Positions 36,559-45,565 of a stretch of DNA of 64,000 bases are shown in pieces. Source of the stretch: PALSA-1316 sp964499365 (lineage in GTDB: Bacteria > Nitrospirota > Thermodesulfovibrionia > Thermodesulfovibrionales > UBA6898); the NCBI GenBank assembly GCA_964499365.1, contig CAZCKU010000011.1:1-64000 (forward strand). Direction: 5' to 3'. The notes under the pieces were generated by a model. That model was not told the DNA's origin, made no database searches, and saw only the letters and a list, made by a program, of their open reading frames with translations. A program made the translations under genes and the position numbers. Within the stretch, counting starts at the first letter, position 1. Each line of letters starts with the position of its first letter.

Positions 36559-37755
36559 ATGAAAATGAAGACGTATAGAGGAATCATGAGGGCCCTTGTC
36601 TCTGCGGTATGCTTCGCAGCGGTCTGCGGCATGTATAGCGCTGCCGCGGCCGCCGGGGATCCTGCCGCTCAGTACAGGCCTATAAAGATAGCGGCAGGGG
36701 TGCTGCAAAAGCCGGGCTCTGTGGCATGGTCGTCGGACGGGAAGACTATAGCCTTTCTGGGTGACACCCTTCGTCTATACGACGTTGCTGCCGGCAGCCT
36801 CCGCGAGACAGACCTTCTGCCGCCTTTGTTCCTGTCGCCGGGGCCGGGCAGGCTGTTCTATCTTCTTTATGGTGAAGACTCCCGCGGCATACTTGCCGGC
36901 CTTGATCCGGTCACCCTCGAGAAGAAGGAGACCCGGCTTCCGGAACGGCCGGATGCAGTCGTTGCGCTGCCTGACAACAGGAGACTGCTGCTTGTTTCTG
37001 TGCGGCTCGACCAGAAAAAACTCTGGGCAGAGCTTTCCTATCAGGTCAGTGTCATGGATCTCCATTCAGCCATAACCACAAAGGTATTCGAGACGCAGAA
37101 GACCATTCCCGGCCGGGTGCGGCCGCAGGATTATCAGAGCGCGTGGTTCTGGCCGGGCCCCAGGCCGTTTGATACCGCGATGCTTTCCGTCGAATATGTG
37201 AAGCCACCGGTGCAGATGCCCTACCTGAAAATAGGACTTGCCGACTACCACACCGGAAGAAGCAGAGAGTTCGGGAGGATCGACCATCGCAGCATGTCGG
37301 TCCCCGTCAGCTGGTCTCCTGACGGCAACCGGTTTGCCTTTCCGACCTCGCAGGGCAGGCTCGGCATCTATCGCATGGGAGACACGGCTCAGGGCAGCCC
37401 GCCCGGGGTTGAACACATCACGGGCCTTTACCCTGCCTGGAACCCCCGCGGCAGCCAGATATATTTTGGCGGCCATATCATACATTCGGACGGCAGCGGG
37501 AGTGAGAGGATCCTTGAGGGGGGTGAGGAGAGTATGGGGCTGTGGTCTCCCGACGGCAGTATGCTCGCCGTTGCGCACAGGGGCGGTCTTTATCTGTTCC
37601 GGGATATCAGGGCAACGCTGATCCCGCCGGACAGGATCTACCCGCACGATTTCCTGAACAAGCGCATGCTCCTGAAGGAGCTGCTTCTGGAAAAGCTGAT
37701 TACGGATAAGGAATATGAGGAGCGCTGGAACAATCTTCTTAAAACAACGGAGTGA
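36559..37755 (+). CDS. Secreted beta-propeller (WD40-like) protein with SHOCT-like tail
   Basis: This 398-residue protein has a signal peptide and TolB/WD40-like beta-propeller repeats (VAWSSDGKTIAFLGD, SWSPDGNRFAFPT, PAWNPRGSQIYFGG, LWSPDGSMLAVAHRG). A short helical end, LLLEKLITDKEYEERWNNLL, has the SHOCT pattern. The next gene, four bases on, encodes a nonahaem cytochrome that ends in a similar SHOCT-like helix. The two proteins probably act together in the periplasm, perhaps as a scaffold and its electron carrier. Confidence 0.75.
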   Translation: MKMKTYRGIMRALVSAVCFAAVCGMYSAAAAAGDPAAQYRPIKIAAGVLQKPGSVAWSSDGKTIAFLGDTLRLYDVAAGSLRETDLLPPLFLSPGPGRLFYLLYGEDSRGILAGLDPVTLEKKETRLPERPDAVVALPDNRRLLLVSVRLDQKKLWAELSYQVSVMDLHSAITTKVFETQKTIPGRVRPQDYQSAWFWPGPRPFDTAMLSVEYVKPPVQMPYLKIGLADYHTGRSREFGRIDHRSMSVPVSWSPDGNRFAFPTSQGRLGIYRMGDTAQGSPPGVEHITGLYPAWNPRGSQIYFGGHIIHSDGSGSERILEGGEESMGLWSPDGSMLAVAHRGGLYLFRDIRATLIPPDRIYPHDFLNKRMLLKELLLEKLITDKEYEERWNNLLKTTE

Positions 37756-37759
37756 TACC

Positions 37760-39070
37760 ATGAGGACATTGTCTGCATTCATTTTTACACTGTTGATGGT
37801 CTCTGCCGCATCGCCGGTATCGGCTGAAGACCCGTGCCTTGCCTGCCACGAGGAGAAGACCAGGGGGATCGTGGATTACTGGAGAGCGAGCAGGCATGCC
37901 TCGGAAAAGGTCACCTGTGTCTCGTGCCACGGTGGGGACGTCGATGCGAATCACGACAAATCCGTTGTCGTCACTGCGGCAAAATGCGGGGAGTGTCACC
38001 GGAAGGCTTTTAAGGATCACTCGCTCAGCAGGCATGCCATCGGCCTCAAGTCAGGCAGGGGCTGCACCAGAAATGTGGAGACCTCACCGGACCGGAACAA
38101 GTCCTGCACCTTCTGCCATGAGGCAGGATCGTCGCAGCCGAGGGTCAATACGGAGTGCGCGATGTTTCTTGCCCAGAGCCCCCCGATGCAGAGGCAGGGC
38201 TGCGATGCCTGCCACCGGGTGGAGGACCGCTGCGATACCTGCCATACGAAGCACGGCACAGACATTATGCTGGCAAAGATGCCGGAGACCTGCGGGACCT
38301 GCCACATGGGGCCGGACCATGCACAGTTTGAGATGTGGGAGGCATCAACCCACGGGGTGCTCTACCGGCGGTCAGGGGGCAAGGACGGGCCGTCCTGCGC
38401 CACCTGCCATATGCAGAAGGGATCTCATAATGTCAGCGTCGGGATCGCGACAGGCATTTCCGATACCGCGCCGCTGCAGAAAAAACAGGAGCGGGCGCTG
38501 ATGCTGGATGTCTGTGCGTCCTGCCATACCAGGAGCCTGGCGGGCAGGAATCTTGAGGACGCCGACAGGATCGAGAGGCAGAGTGCCGCGCTCGTTGCCG
38601 AGGCCCTGTCCATCGTGCAGCAGCTGCAGGCCGAGAGGCTCCTGTCGCCTTCCCCGGAGGAGAGGCCTGCCCACCCGCTTTTCGGCAGAAACGCTGCAGC
38701 CGGTCCGCATATGCTGTATGAAGATCTCTCGACCGCAGAAAGTCTGTACTTCAAGATGAAGCAGTTCCATTACATGAACGCGGTCAAGGGAGCCTTTCAT
38801 CAGAATCCGGATTATACCCACTGGTACGGCAACGCCCCCCTGAAGCTGACCCTTTCAGAGATCAAGAGTGAGGCAGCCCTGCTTCGTGGCATGGACCTGC
38901 TCAGAAGACGCCTCGACAACCTCTCTGCTGCCGGTGCATCGGGTGATGCAGAGGCGGACGTACTCAAGAAGAAGCTCAGAGATCTAAACGAACGAAGACT
39001 GCAGGGCGGTATTTCGGAGACGGATTATCAGAAACTCAGAGACAGCCTCATGAAGGAGAAGGGTTTGTAG
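37760..39070 (+). CDS. Hydroxylamine oxidoreductase-like multihaem cytochrome c (nine CxxCH)
   Basis: This 436-residue periplasmic cytochrome has a signal peptide ending VSA and nine CxxCH motifs: CLACH, CVSCH, CGECH, CTFCH, CDACH, CDTCH, CGTCH, CATCH and CASCH. Arrangement and the later NPDYTHWYG...LKLTLSEI segment recall the HAO/octahaem family. Canonical HAO has eight haems, so one motif is extra. I could not identify the cross-linking tyrosine of ammonia oxidisers, so a reductive or electron-transfer role is more likely. The C-terminal helix (LRDLNERRLQGGISETDYQKL) is SHOCT-like. The start at 37760 follows CGGAG; it is co-transcribed with the propeller gene. Confidence 0.82.
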   Translation: MRTLSAFIFTLLMVSAASPVSAEDPCLACHEEKTRGIVDYWRASRHASEKVTCVSCHGGDVDANHDKSVVVTAAKCGECHRKAFKDHSLSRHAIGLKSGRGCTRNVETSPDRNKSCTFCHEAGSSQPRVNTECAMFLAQSPPMQRQGCDACHRVEDRCDTCHTKHGTDIMLAKMPETCGTCHMGPDHAQFEMWEASTHGVLYRRSGGKDGPSCATCHMQKGSHNVSVGIATGISDTAPLQKKQERALMLDVCASCHTRSLAGRNLEDADRIERQSAALVAEALSIVQQLQAERLLSPSPEERPAHPLFGRNAAAGPHMLYEDLSTAESLYFKMKQFHYMNAVKGAFHQNPDYTHWYGNAPLKLTLSEIKSEAALLRGMDLLRRRLDNLSAAGASGDAEADVLKKKLRDLNERRLQGGISETDYQKLRDSLMKEKGL

Positions 39071-39112
39071 CCGGGGGCCCCGGTTGTCGCGCGGGGACCC
39101 CGGACCGGTGCA

Positions 39113-40240
39113 TCAGGTATTGACGCCAGATTTTTTCTCTGCCTCCTTTTTTTCGATGACGCAATAGATGCCGCCTTCCTTCAGCCCCGGCCTGAAACAG
39201 CCGTTGCAGGAGATGCAGCGCGCCGGCGAGAGGTCCCCTTCTCTCCACCGCCTGATAAGCTGCGGTTCCCGTATGAAGGGACGGGACAGGGAGATGTAAT
39301 CGATCCCGTCACCGGTTGCGGCCCTGCTGATAATGTCGGGGGACCTGAATCCGCCAACGGCCATGATCGGGCAGCTGACCGTCTTGTGTATCTCACGGGC
39401 GAGGGCAAGGTTGTACGCCTCCCGGTCAGGGCTGTCGATCTTTGTCCTGACCGGAGTGCGATCTCCGGAGGCAGAGGTGCCGCCGCTCACCTCGATGGCA
39501 TCGATCTTTTCCCTGTCCAGCAGCCCTGCCGCGATGACGGCATCGCCTGTATCGAGTCCGCCTTCAATATTGTCTGAGCCGTTGAGTTTCACCAGGACCG
39601 GGAAGTCAGGCCCCACCTCTGAACGGACGCTGCGGTATACTTCGAGCAGGAACCGGCAGCGATTTTCGACAGACCCGCCGTACCCGTCGGTCCTCAGGTT
39701 GGTCAGGGGAGAGAGGAACTGGTTGATGAGATAGCCGTGTGCTGCATGGAGCTGGACAGCGTCGAACCCCCATCCCCTGGCCCGGCGGGCGCCGTGGCCG
39801 AAGGCTGTTACTATCTCATCGATGTCCTGCCGGCTCATGGCCTGCGGTTCCTCGGGGAACTGCCCGACCTTAACTGCAGACGGGGCGAGGGGCTGTCTGC
39901 CCGCTGTCTTTGCCGTGGTCTGGCCGCCCGCATGGACGAGCTGCAGGCATATCCTGCCGCCTTCGTCGTGAACAGCGCGGGTAAGCATCTGCATCTCTTC
40001 GGCAAACCCGTCCGTATGAATGCCCATTTTGCCCGGCATCTGCTTGCCGTCGGGCCTCACAAACGTGTACCCGGTGATGATCAGTCCGACCCCTCCTGCC
40101 GCCAGTTCACGGTAGCAGGCGGCCAGCCGCGGGGTCGGGCGTCCGTCGTTGTCGCACATGCCTTCCCACGTTGCGGACCGGACAAACCGGTTGGCGAGTG
40201 TCATCCCATTGATCGTCGTTGATTCGAACAGTCTTTTCAT
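39113..40240 (-). CDS. NADH:flavin oxidoreductase (old yellow enzyme family)
   Basis: This 375-residue FMN barrel enzyme has LANRFVRSATWEGM at the N-terminus, the HAGGQT motif, and the active-site block VQLHAAHGYLINQFLSP followed by NLRTDGYGGSVENR. The C-terminal CISCNGCFRPGLKEGGIYC is like the 4Fe-4S cysteine pattern of 2,4-dienoyl-CoA reductase, but the second FAD domain of that enzyme is absent. It probably reduces activated double bonds with NAD(P)H. It is a single gene. Confidence 0.88.
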   Translation of the reverse strand: MKRLFESTTINGMTLANRFVRSATWEGMCDNDGRPTPRLAACYRELAAGGVGLIITGYTFVRPDGKQMPGKMGIHTDGFAEEMQMLTRAVHDEGGRICLQLVHAGGQTTAKTAGRQPLAPSAVKVGQFPEEPQAMSRQDIDEIVTAFGHGARRARGWGFDAVQLHAAHGYLINQFLSPLTNLRTDGYGGSVENRCRFLLEVYRSVRSEVGPDFPVLVKLNGSDNIEGGLDTGDAVIAAGLLDREKIDAIEVSGGTSASGDRTPVRTKIDSPDREAYNLALAREIHKTVSCPIMAVGGFRSPDIISRAATGDGIDYISLSRPFIREPQLIRRWREGDLSPARCISCNGCFRPGLKEGGIYCVIEKKEAEKKSGVNT

Positions 40241-40413
40241 CCGGTAACCTCCAGAATATGTTTTGCTGTTTCATTGTAGCAGGATTTCATGCGGCAGGTA
40301 AGGGTTGAAATGACGTTTGCGGCCGTTCAATCGTCCGCCATTTCATCGACGAGGGCTTACCAGACCATCATACTACTTTTTTATGGGTGACCCCTGCATC
40401 GGTGCCTGCATTC

Positions 40414-41268
40414 TCAGGGGTGCCTACGCATGAATATGTCGAGTACGCGCCGCGCATTGGCAACATTTCGTTGCAGCGCTCCGTGCCCCTCTGTGGGATC
40501 TTCGATTCGCTCGATGACGGTTGCCCCCTGCTCCTCCAGCCAGGCGGCTGTTCGCCTCATTGCCGGGATGCCGTCCCGATCAGGCTCCGGATCGTGCGCG
40601 CCCGCGGCCGTTACCCATCGCGTGCCGCGCAGCGGACGATCGCCAAAGGCTCCGGCCAGTATTGCCCGCGTCGGCGGAAAGTCGGCAGCAACGCCTCCGG
40701 AGCTGGCGACGACAAGCGAGAAATAGCGCCGGCCCCGGCCGGCATCGATAGCGGCCACAGCGTAGGAGTTGGCGGACCCACGGCTGAATCCGTGCAGCAT
40801 CACCATACCCTGCTGCACCCCGAGTCCTTGTAGCGCATTGTCGATTTCCCGGTAGATTTGCAGTGGCGCGTAATAAGACCGCGTCGAATCGTCGGTGCCG
40901 ATCCACCACTGCAGACTGAGCAACCCGACATCGCGATCCTTTATCAACGGGTACCAGATGGCCAGGTCATCAGTAGCAAACCCACGGGAGCCGTGCAGCG
41001 AAACAATCCAGCGTTTTGGATTCGTTCCCGGCGCTCTCCACGCCACGACAAAACTTTGCCCATCGGATGTCGGCAGAATATCGGGGCTCAACTTGGCGGC
41101 GTCTGCATACCAGCGTCCGCCCTGCGCCCGGCGATAGGAGTCGCGGGATTGGCCCTGAAGCATCTGCCCCGGAGCCGCGAAACCGGGCTGCCAGCACAGC
41201 AGGAGAATCATGCAGGTCATTGCAATGGTTTTCATTGAGTTTGAGGAAAATTTGGCTTTCATGATCAT
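40414..41268 (-). CDS. Secreted alpha/beta hydrolase
   Basis: This 284-residue protein has a signal peptide (about residues 12-32) and an alpha/beta-hydrolase core. The nucleophile elbow is GFSRG with Ser162, the oxyanion region is SLHGSRG near residue 90, a likely acidic residue lies in DPEPDRDG, and the catalytic histidine is in EGHGAL near the end. Several Met codons precede the signal peptide, and none has a clear ribosome binding site. Substrate is unknown; the family includes esterases and polymer-degrading enzymes. It is the last gene before the accessory segment that starts near 41.3 kb. Confidence 0.8.
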   Translation of the reverse strand: MIMKAKFSSNSMKTIAMTCMILLLCWQPGFAAPGQMLQGQSRDSYRRAQGGRWYADAAKLSPDILPTSDGQSFVVAWRAPGTNPKRWIVSLHGSRGFATDDLAIWYPLIKDRDVGLLSLQWWIGTDDSTRSYYAPLQIYREIDNALQGLGVQQGMVMLHGFSRGSANSYAVAAIDAGRGRRYFSLVVASSGGVAADFPPTRAILAGAFGDRPLRGTRWVTAAGAHDPEPDRDGIPAMRRTAAWLEEQGATVIERIEDPTEGHGALQRNVANARRVLDIFMRRHP

Positions 41269-41320
41269 TGTCTTGTGTGTAATATTTATCAGCTTTCTGG
41301 GAAACGCTGTGTGGCCTGTG

Positions 41321-41471
41321 GGTTAATTGGTGTCTGTGTATAAATCATGAAGTTGTCATCCTCGGGCTTGACCCGGGGATCCAGAACTTCTTGAAAATAA
41401 TGGATTCTCGCCTCCGCGTGAATGACAGCCAAAAAGAAAAATGGCAGTTTATACACAGACACTAATTAACC
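41321..41471. repeat. 151-bp element with 24-bp terminal inverted repeats
   Basis: Arms at 41321-41344 and 41448-41471 match at 23 of 24 positions as inverted repeats (GGTTAATTGGTGTCTGTGTA... against ...TACACAGACACTAATTAACC). Inside, at 41355-41426, is a second palindromic element of the GTCATC...AATGAC family also seen at 17570-17668. The nested structure looks like one small mobile repeat inserted in another (MITE-like). No coding capacity. Confidence 0.75.
41447..41462. repeat. Left copy of a 16-bp direct repeat bracketing the accessory segment
   Basis: GTTTATACACAGACAC here matches GTTTATTCACAGACAC at 46498-46513 at 15 of 16 positions. Same orientation. Everything between is AT-richer than the surroundings. 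It coincides with the right arm of the 151-bp element. Confidence 0.45.
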
Positions 41472-41476
41472 CCCTG

Positions 41477-42619
41477 CTACCCGATTGGGCCGTCGTTTGT
41501 TCGTTCGCATCTTTTCTGATCGTGGATCTTTGCGGATTCTGCCACGAATCGGCATTTGACCCTATCTGCGGCCAGTGTAGGGTTATTGTTCCACTTTTCA
41601 ATTATTGTTTTTTTTGCGTCATCGGAGAATTCCAACCGCTTCTCTCTCACCGTATATCCATAGCCACCGAGAAATTTGGTGATCTCGGTAAGATTTTCCC
41701 ACACCTCGGGAATCCATTGTCTTCCAAGGCACGTCTCCAGGACTTCCCTGTCAATCTCTACTGATTGTCTGATTTTGTTCGCCATGTCATTCACGGGGTC
41801 ATTAGGAAATAGCTTTGCGCCACCCTCGAAGATATCAAAATACTTTTCCGATTCTCTTCGATCTACACTGAAGATTTGGTGACTAACAAAAGGGCATTTA
41901 TTGAGATTCTCCCCGTGATCAAGCCAAAGAGAATAGGCCTTCTGAGCATCAGGACGCGGAAAAGCCTGAAACCCAATCACGTGAAAGTCGGGGCTCCCAC
42001 TGTCCAGCAACGCTTTGAGATTCACTGTATACAGGACTACCTTTCGACTTTCGTCGATGATGGGCACGTATTGCCCGGTCCCGTTCTTCTCGCACAGCGC
42101 AAAAAACATCGCGACATCTTTCGATCTGCTGACGTCGACCATTGCTGTTGCAAAGTCGTAGTGTGCGGCTAAACCTTCCATGTCGACTTTGAAGCACTTT
42201 CCTTCGATGTACCACCCCTGTAAGTGACGAATTATCGGGTGCCCGGCCATCAATTTGTAGAATTCGTACTTCTTAAGCAAGCCCGTCAAGTACTTTATCT
42301 GTGTTATCGGCTTTCTGAATAGCGAAGGTAGACACTCCTCGTAAAAGACTGGTTGCCCGCGATACAGACGAGGTGAAAACTCTGGACCTGGAAGCAGACT
42401 GAAATGATTGTCGTCAGTTTGGACAACACACAAAGAGTCTGGGTCTTCTGAAGCAACACACCCGTACGGGTTTATCCAGCAATGATCGTCCTGGATTTCG
42501 TAGGGAAGTAACCCAGCCGCATAATGTTCAAGGGTTGGGACACTCTTGCCGGGTGGCACAGCTACCTTAATGTGCTTGCTCAATATACACATCACACGTT
42601 CAATCTCGAAGTGTAACAA
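41477..42619 (-). CDS. FRG-domain protein
   Basis: This 380-residue protein contains an FRG domain. The arginine-glycine motif is in RLYRGQPVFYEE near residue 85, and LAAHYDFATAMVDVSRSKDVAMFFAL (about 150-175) is the characteristic core, normally QHYGLPTRLLDWT followed by ALFFA. FRG proteins are of unknown biochemical function but are common in mobile and defence-associated regions. The first ATG (42619) and Met10 (42592) are both possible starts. It is the outermost gene of the AT-rich accessory segment, beside the inverted-repeat element. Confidence 0.75.
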   Translation of the reverse strand: MLHFEIERVMCILSKHIKVAVPPGKSVPTLEHYAAGLLPYEIQDDHCWINPYGCVASEDPDSLCVVQTDDNHFSLLPGPEFSPRLYRGQPVFYEECLPSLFRKPITQIKYLTGLLKKYEFYKLMAGHPIIRHLQGWYIEGKCFKVDMEGLAAHYDFATAMVDVSRSKDVAMFFALCEKNGTGQYVPIIDESRKVVLYTVNLKALLDSGSPDFHVIGFQAFPRPDAQKAYSLWLDHGENLNKCPFVSHQIFSVDRRESEKYFDIFEGGAKLFPNDPVNDMANKIRQSVEIDREVLETCLGRQWIPEVWENLTEITKFLGGYGYTVREKRLEFSDDAKKTIIEKWNNNPTLAADRVKCRFVAESAKIHDQKRCERTNDGPIG

Positions 42620-42795
42620 GCAGGGGGCAGGCCTCTATATTTAGTATTGAGCTTCATTTACTATCCTGCTGATCGTAGTATAATGCATTGTACTCTATCC
42701 TCAATGGTTTTGCCATGAATGAGTACAGCAGAAGTGCCCTTTTGCTCTATCTAACGACCTGTTTCCTTCCACTTGCGGCTTCACTGTTAGAGTCA

Positions 42796-43173
42796 CTACT
42801 TGAGGACATAGCTTGCAAGTACGCTTTGAACTTCATAGATGCTGAGCTTCTTGCTGAACTGCTTCTGTATCGGTGCAGCGGTACTCGAAATCCATATTTT
42901 CAGCTCGGCATCTAAATCAAAAGTGCCTGCAGTTTCAATACTGAAATGTGTGATGCTCTTGTATGGAATTGAGTGGTACTCAACTTTACTACCAGTCAAG
43001 CCCTGCTTATCAACCAAAACGAAGCGCTTGTCAGTAAAGACGAAATAGTCACGAATAAGTTGATAAGCATGTTCAACACGTTCTCCCGGTGCCAATATTT
43101 GGCTGAATTCCTGTTGAATCTTCGCGGGATCAATTTTCGATGAGTTGCCGAGTACTCCACCCAGTAGTCCCAT
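42796..43173 (-). CDS. Bacterial PH-domain protein (bPH_1 type)
   Basis: This 125-residue protein is almost entirely one bacterial Pleckstrin-homology domain. The pattern LAPGERVEHAYQLIRDYFVFTDKRFVLVD followed by YHSIPYKSITHFSIETAGTFDLDAELKIWI matches the bPH_1 family closely. No signal peptide or membrane segment is present. The function of these small PH proteins is unknown; they form rings or oligomers in known structures. It sits in the accessory segment between the FRG and propeller genes, same strand. Confidence 0.85.
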   Translation of the reverse strand: MGLLGGVLGNSSKIDPAKIQQEFSQILAPGERVEHAYQLIRDYFVFTDKRFVLVDKQGLTGSKVEYHSIPYKSITHFSIETAGTFDLDAELKIWISSTAAPIQKQFSKKLSIYEVQSVLASYVLK

Positions 43174-43375
43174 AAAACCTCCAAAGTTTGAGTTGTGTTT
43201 TCAGTATCCGTGCAATTCCTAAGAGGATATCTTAAGTATTGTATTGTGCATCTAACTTCTCTGAAGCACATGTTCGACCTGCCAAATACAATCCTAAGAG
43301 GTCTTGCCATACGATTACAATATCATTTAAGTGGGTCAATTGCACGAAACAAGACCCCGCACTCCGTGGAAGTTT

Positions 43376-44485
43376 CTATCGTAGTCTGCGCAGGAAAGAA
43401 ATAGCTGCAACACCAGCAAGAATTATGAATGTGATGATGCCCCATCCGTTTAGAGTTGGCACGACCACTGCTGGACTTTGCAGAGCTATCATGCCTATCC
43501 TATTTGCACTAGTTTCAGTGAACCAGATATTCCCGTCAGGTCCCTCCGTGATTGAAGATGGCCAGCTATCTGGGGAAGGGACTGCAAATTCGGTGATAAT
43601 TCCGTTTGTCGTAATCCGTCCGACCATATTTGCCCTTGACTCAGTAAACCAGATATTGCCGTCTGGACCCGACGTTATTTCATAGGAACCGTTACTGATC
43701 GGAAACTCAGTTATTATGCCGTTAGTTGTGATCTTTCCTATCCTTTTCCCCCGCAATTCAGCAAACCAGATATTGCCGTCCGGCCCTGCCGTGATTCCCC
43801 ACGGAAAGCTGTCGCTGTTTGGAAGGGGATACTCGGTAAAGACCCCCGCTGTTGTAACTTTTGCGATTGAATCTGCAAATACAACACCAACCCAGATATT
43901 GCCGTCCGGACCTACTGTAATACCGTGGACATTTATGCCAAACCTAGTCACAAAACCATCTGTTGTCATCTTCCCCAAATAAGATCCGCCTAAGCTTGTA
44001 AACCAAAGATTGCCGTCCGGCCCTGATATGATTTGATTGGGGCCACTAAACGCGGGAGGCAAAGAAAACTCTGTGATAATGCCATCTGTGCTGATTCTCC
44101 CGATCTTGTTCGCACGTGTTTCGGTAAACCACAGATTACCATCCGGACCAGTTGTAATGAAAGTTGGTGCGCTATCTGGAGACGTCACTGGAAACTCGGT
44201 GATAATGCCGTCTACTGTAATCCTGCCAATTTTATTCGCATCCGATTCAGTAAACCAGAGGTTTCCATCCGGGCCAGCGGTGATGCCACCGGGATGACTG
44301 TTAGCAGTCGGTATGTTGAATTCGGTAATTATGACTGCATTTGCAGTCATCGCTGTTAACATCACTACGCTTAAGATGAGCACACCTAAAACAGATAAAT
44401 GCTTGCCTTGAAGTCTGGGAAAGCTAAACACTTTCATCATCCTCAGATCATTCCCCATGTGTGCACCGCATCTATCAACATTCAT
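43376..44485 (-). CDS. Vgb-like seven-bladed propeller with IPTL-CTERM sorting signal
   Basis: This 369-residue exported protein has seven repeats of the streptogramin-lyase (Vgb) type, each ITAGPDGNLWFTE.xANKIGRI-like, making a full seven-bladed propeller. The C-terminus is a sorting signal: VPTLNGWG, a membrane helix (IITFIILAGVAAISF) and RRLR, matching the IPTL-CTERM pattern. The first ATG overlaps the TGA of the upstream protease gene, so it is translationally coupled; Met17 would give a more usual signal peptide. The lytic His of Vgb was not identified, so a binding or adhesive role is more likely than antibiotic cleavage. Confidence 0.82.
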   Translation of the reverse strand: MNVDRCGAHMGNDLRMMKVFSFPRLQGKHLSVLGVLILSVVMLTAMTANAVIITEFNIPTANSHPGGITAGPDGNLWFTESDANKIGRITVDGIITEFPVTSPDSAPTFITTGPDGNLWFTETRANKIGRISTDGIITEFSLPPAFSGPNQIISGPDGNLWFTSLGGSYLGKMTTDGFVTRFGINVHGITVGPDGNIWVGVVFADSIAKVTTAGVFTEYPLPNSDSFPWGITAGPDGNIWFAELRGKRIGKITTNGIITEFPISNGSYEITSGPDGNIWFTESRANMVGRITTNGIITEFAVPSPDSWPSSITEGPDGNIWFTETSANRIGMIALQSPAVVVPTLNGWGIITFIILAGVAAISFLRRLR

Positions 44486-45540
44486 TGAAGAACAATTCTA
44501 TCGATTGTCAGTGCCCCACTATTGATTGTTATGCTGGAAATAAAAGACGCATTAGAGTTACTCACGCTATAACCGCAGTCATACCCACCTCGAAGTATGA
44601 CTGCGATATCGTTATCGGCACTAAGGGTTTGATCAAAATGATGCGCCGCTTGTATCTGGATAGTCTGTCCATCTTGAGCATTAGCTACTGCATCTGAAAG
44701 ATATAAATAACTCCCTCCACTTTCAACATTTCTTGCAGGCAGTGAGGGGCATTGAAAACTTGCTCCATTATAGTGGCCCATAAAGCCATACCCAAACTTT
44801 GCGTCACTCGTCACTTCAGAATATGCAATTCTAAAATATCCTGACTCGCCCCAATCAGCTCCCCAACTGTTCTTGACGATAAAAGCCCCAGCTACATCAT
44901 CCCACCCTACTACTAACACGACATGTGCGCCGTCAGGAAAACCATAGGTATGAGCGTAAACACCTCCAGTATAATCGTAGAAATCCGTATAGATTTCGAA
45001 CCACACTGCCACAGGTCCTGAATAAAAAATAGAATTCTTGATGGCATCTACCGATGTGTAATTGCCTCCAGTTGCACCCCAAGAATCGAATTTAAAAGCA
45101 CCTATTTGCCAATAGGTATCGGCTGAGCTACAAGAACCATCCGCTTCAATGTAAGGATAAGAACTTTCAATATTAGTGCCGGTAAATGCCAGAAATTCTG
45201 ATGCTAGATAAGGCCAGCCACCGGCACACGAACCTACATCAACACCACCACAAGAGATCAATATCTGTTCCGATAGGTCCAAATCAAGTCCATACCACCC
45301 CTGAGATAGCAATATTTGCGATTCGATTGCCGCAGTAACAGCAAACGCCCAGCAAGAGCCGCAGCTGCCCTGATTCCTGACAGGTGTAACAGCGTTACCA
45401 TTAGGTGAGGTCCTCCAGTCAAATGTTGAAGGCAAATCAACACTGAAGCATATCGATGCAGGTAAAATACAGAAAATAGTTGTTAGAAGTGCAATTGCCA
45501 ACCGGAAATATATTATTTTCAAACTCCGTCTTTCGTACAT
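44482..45540 (-). CDS. Secreted papain-like (C1) cysteine peptidase without propeptide
   Basis: This 352-residue peptidase has a signal peptide (about residues 8-33) followed directly by the mature start LPSTFDWRTS. The I29 inhibitory propeptide usual in papain-family enzymes is therefore absent. Catalytic residues are all present: Gln57 and Cys63 in NQGSCGSCWAF, His206 in GAHVVLVVGW, Asn224 in VKNSWGADWG. The last 90 residues (after SFQCPSLPARNVE) look like a beta-rich extension ending in ITINSGALTIDRIVLQ. A chagasin-type inhibitor gene lies 25 bp upstream and a sorted propeller protein overlaps downstream. Confidence 0.9.
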   Translation of the reverse strand: MYERRSLKIIYFRLAIALLTTIFCILPASICFSVDLPSTFDWRTSPNGNAVTPVRNQGSCGSCWAFAVTAAIESQILLSQGWYGLDLDLSEQILISCGGVDVGSCAGGWPYLASEFLAFTGTNIESSYPYIEADGSCSSADTYWQIGAFKFDSWGATGGNYTSVDAIKNSIFYSGPVAVWFEIYTDFYDYTGGVYAHTYGFPDGAHVVLVVGWDDVAGAFIVKNSWGADWGESGYFRIAYSEVTSDAKFGYGFMGHYNGASFQCPSLPARNVESGGSYLYLSDAVANAQDGQTIQIQAAHHFDQTLSADNDIAVILRGGYDCGYSVSNSNASFISSITINSGALTIDRIVLQ

Positions 45541-45565
45541 ATTATAGATCGCTCCCTTCTCCCCA

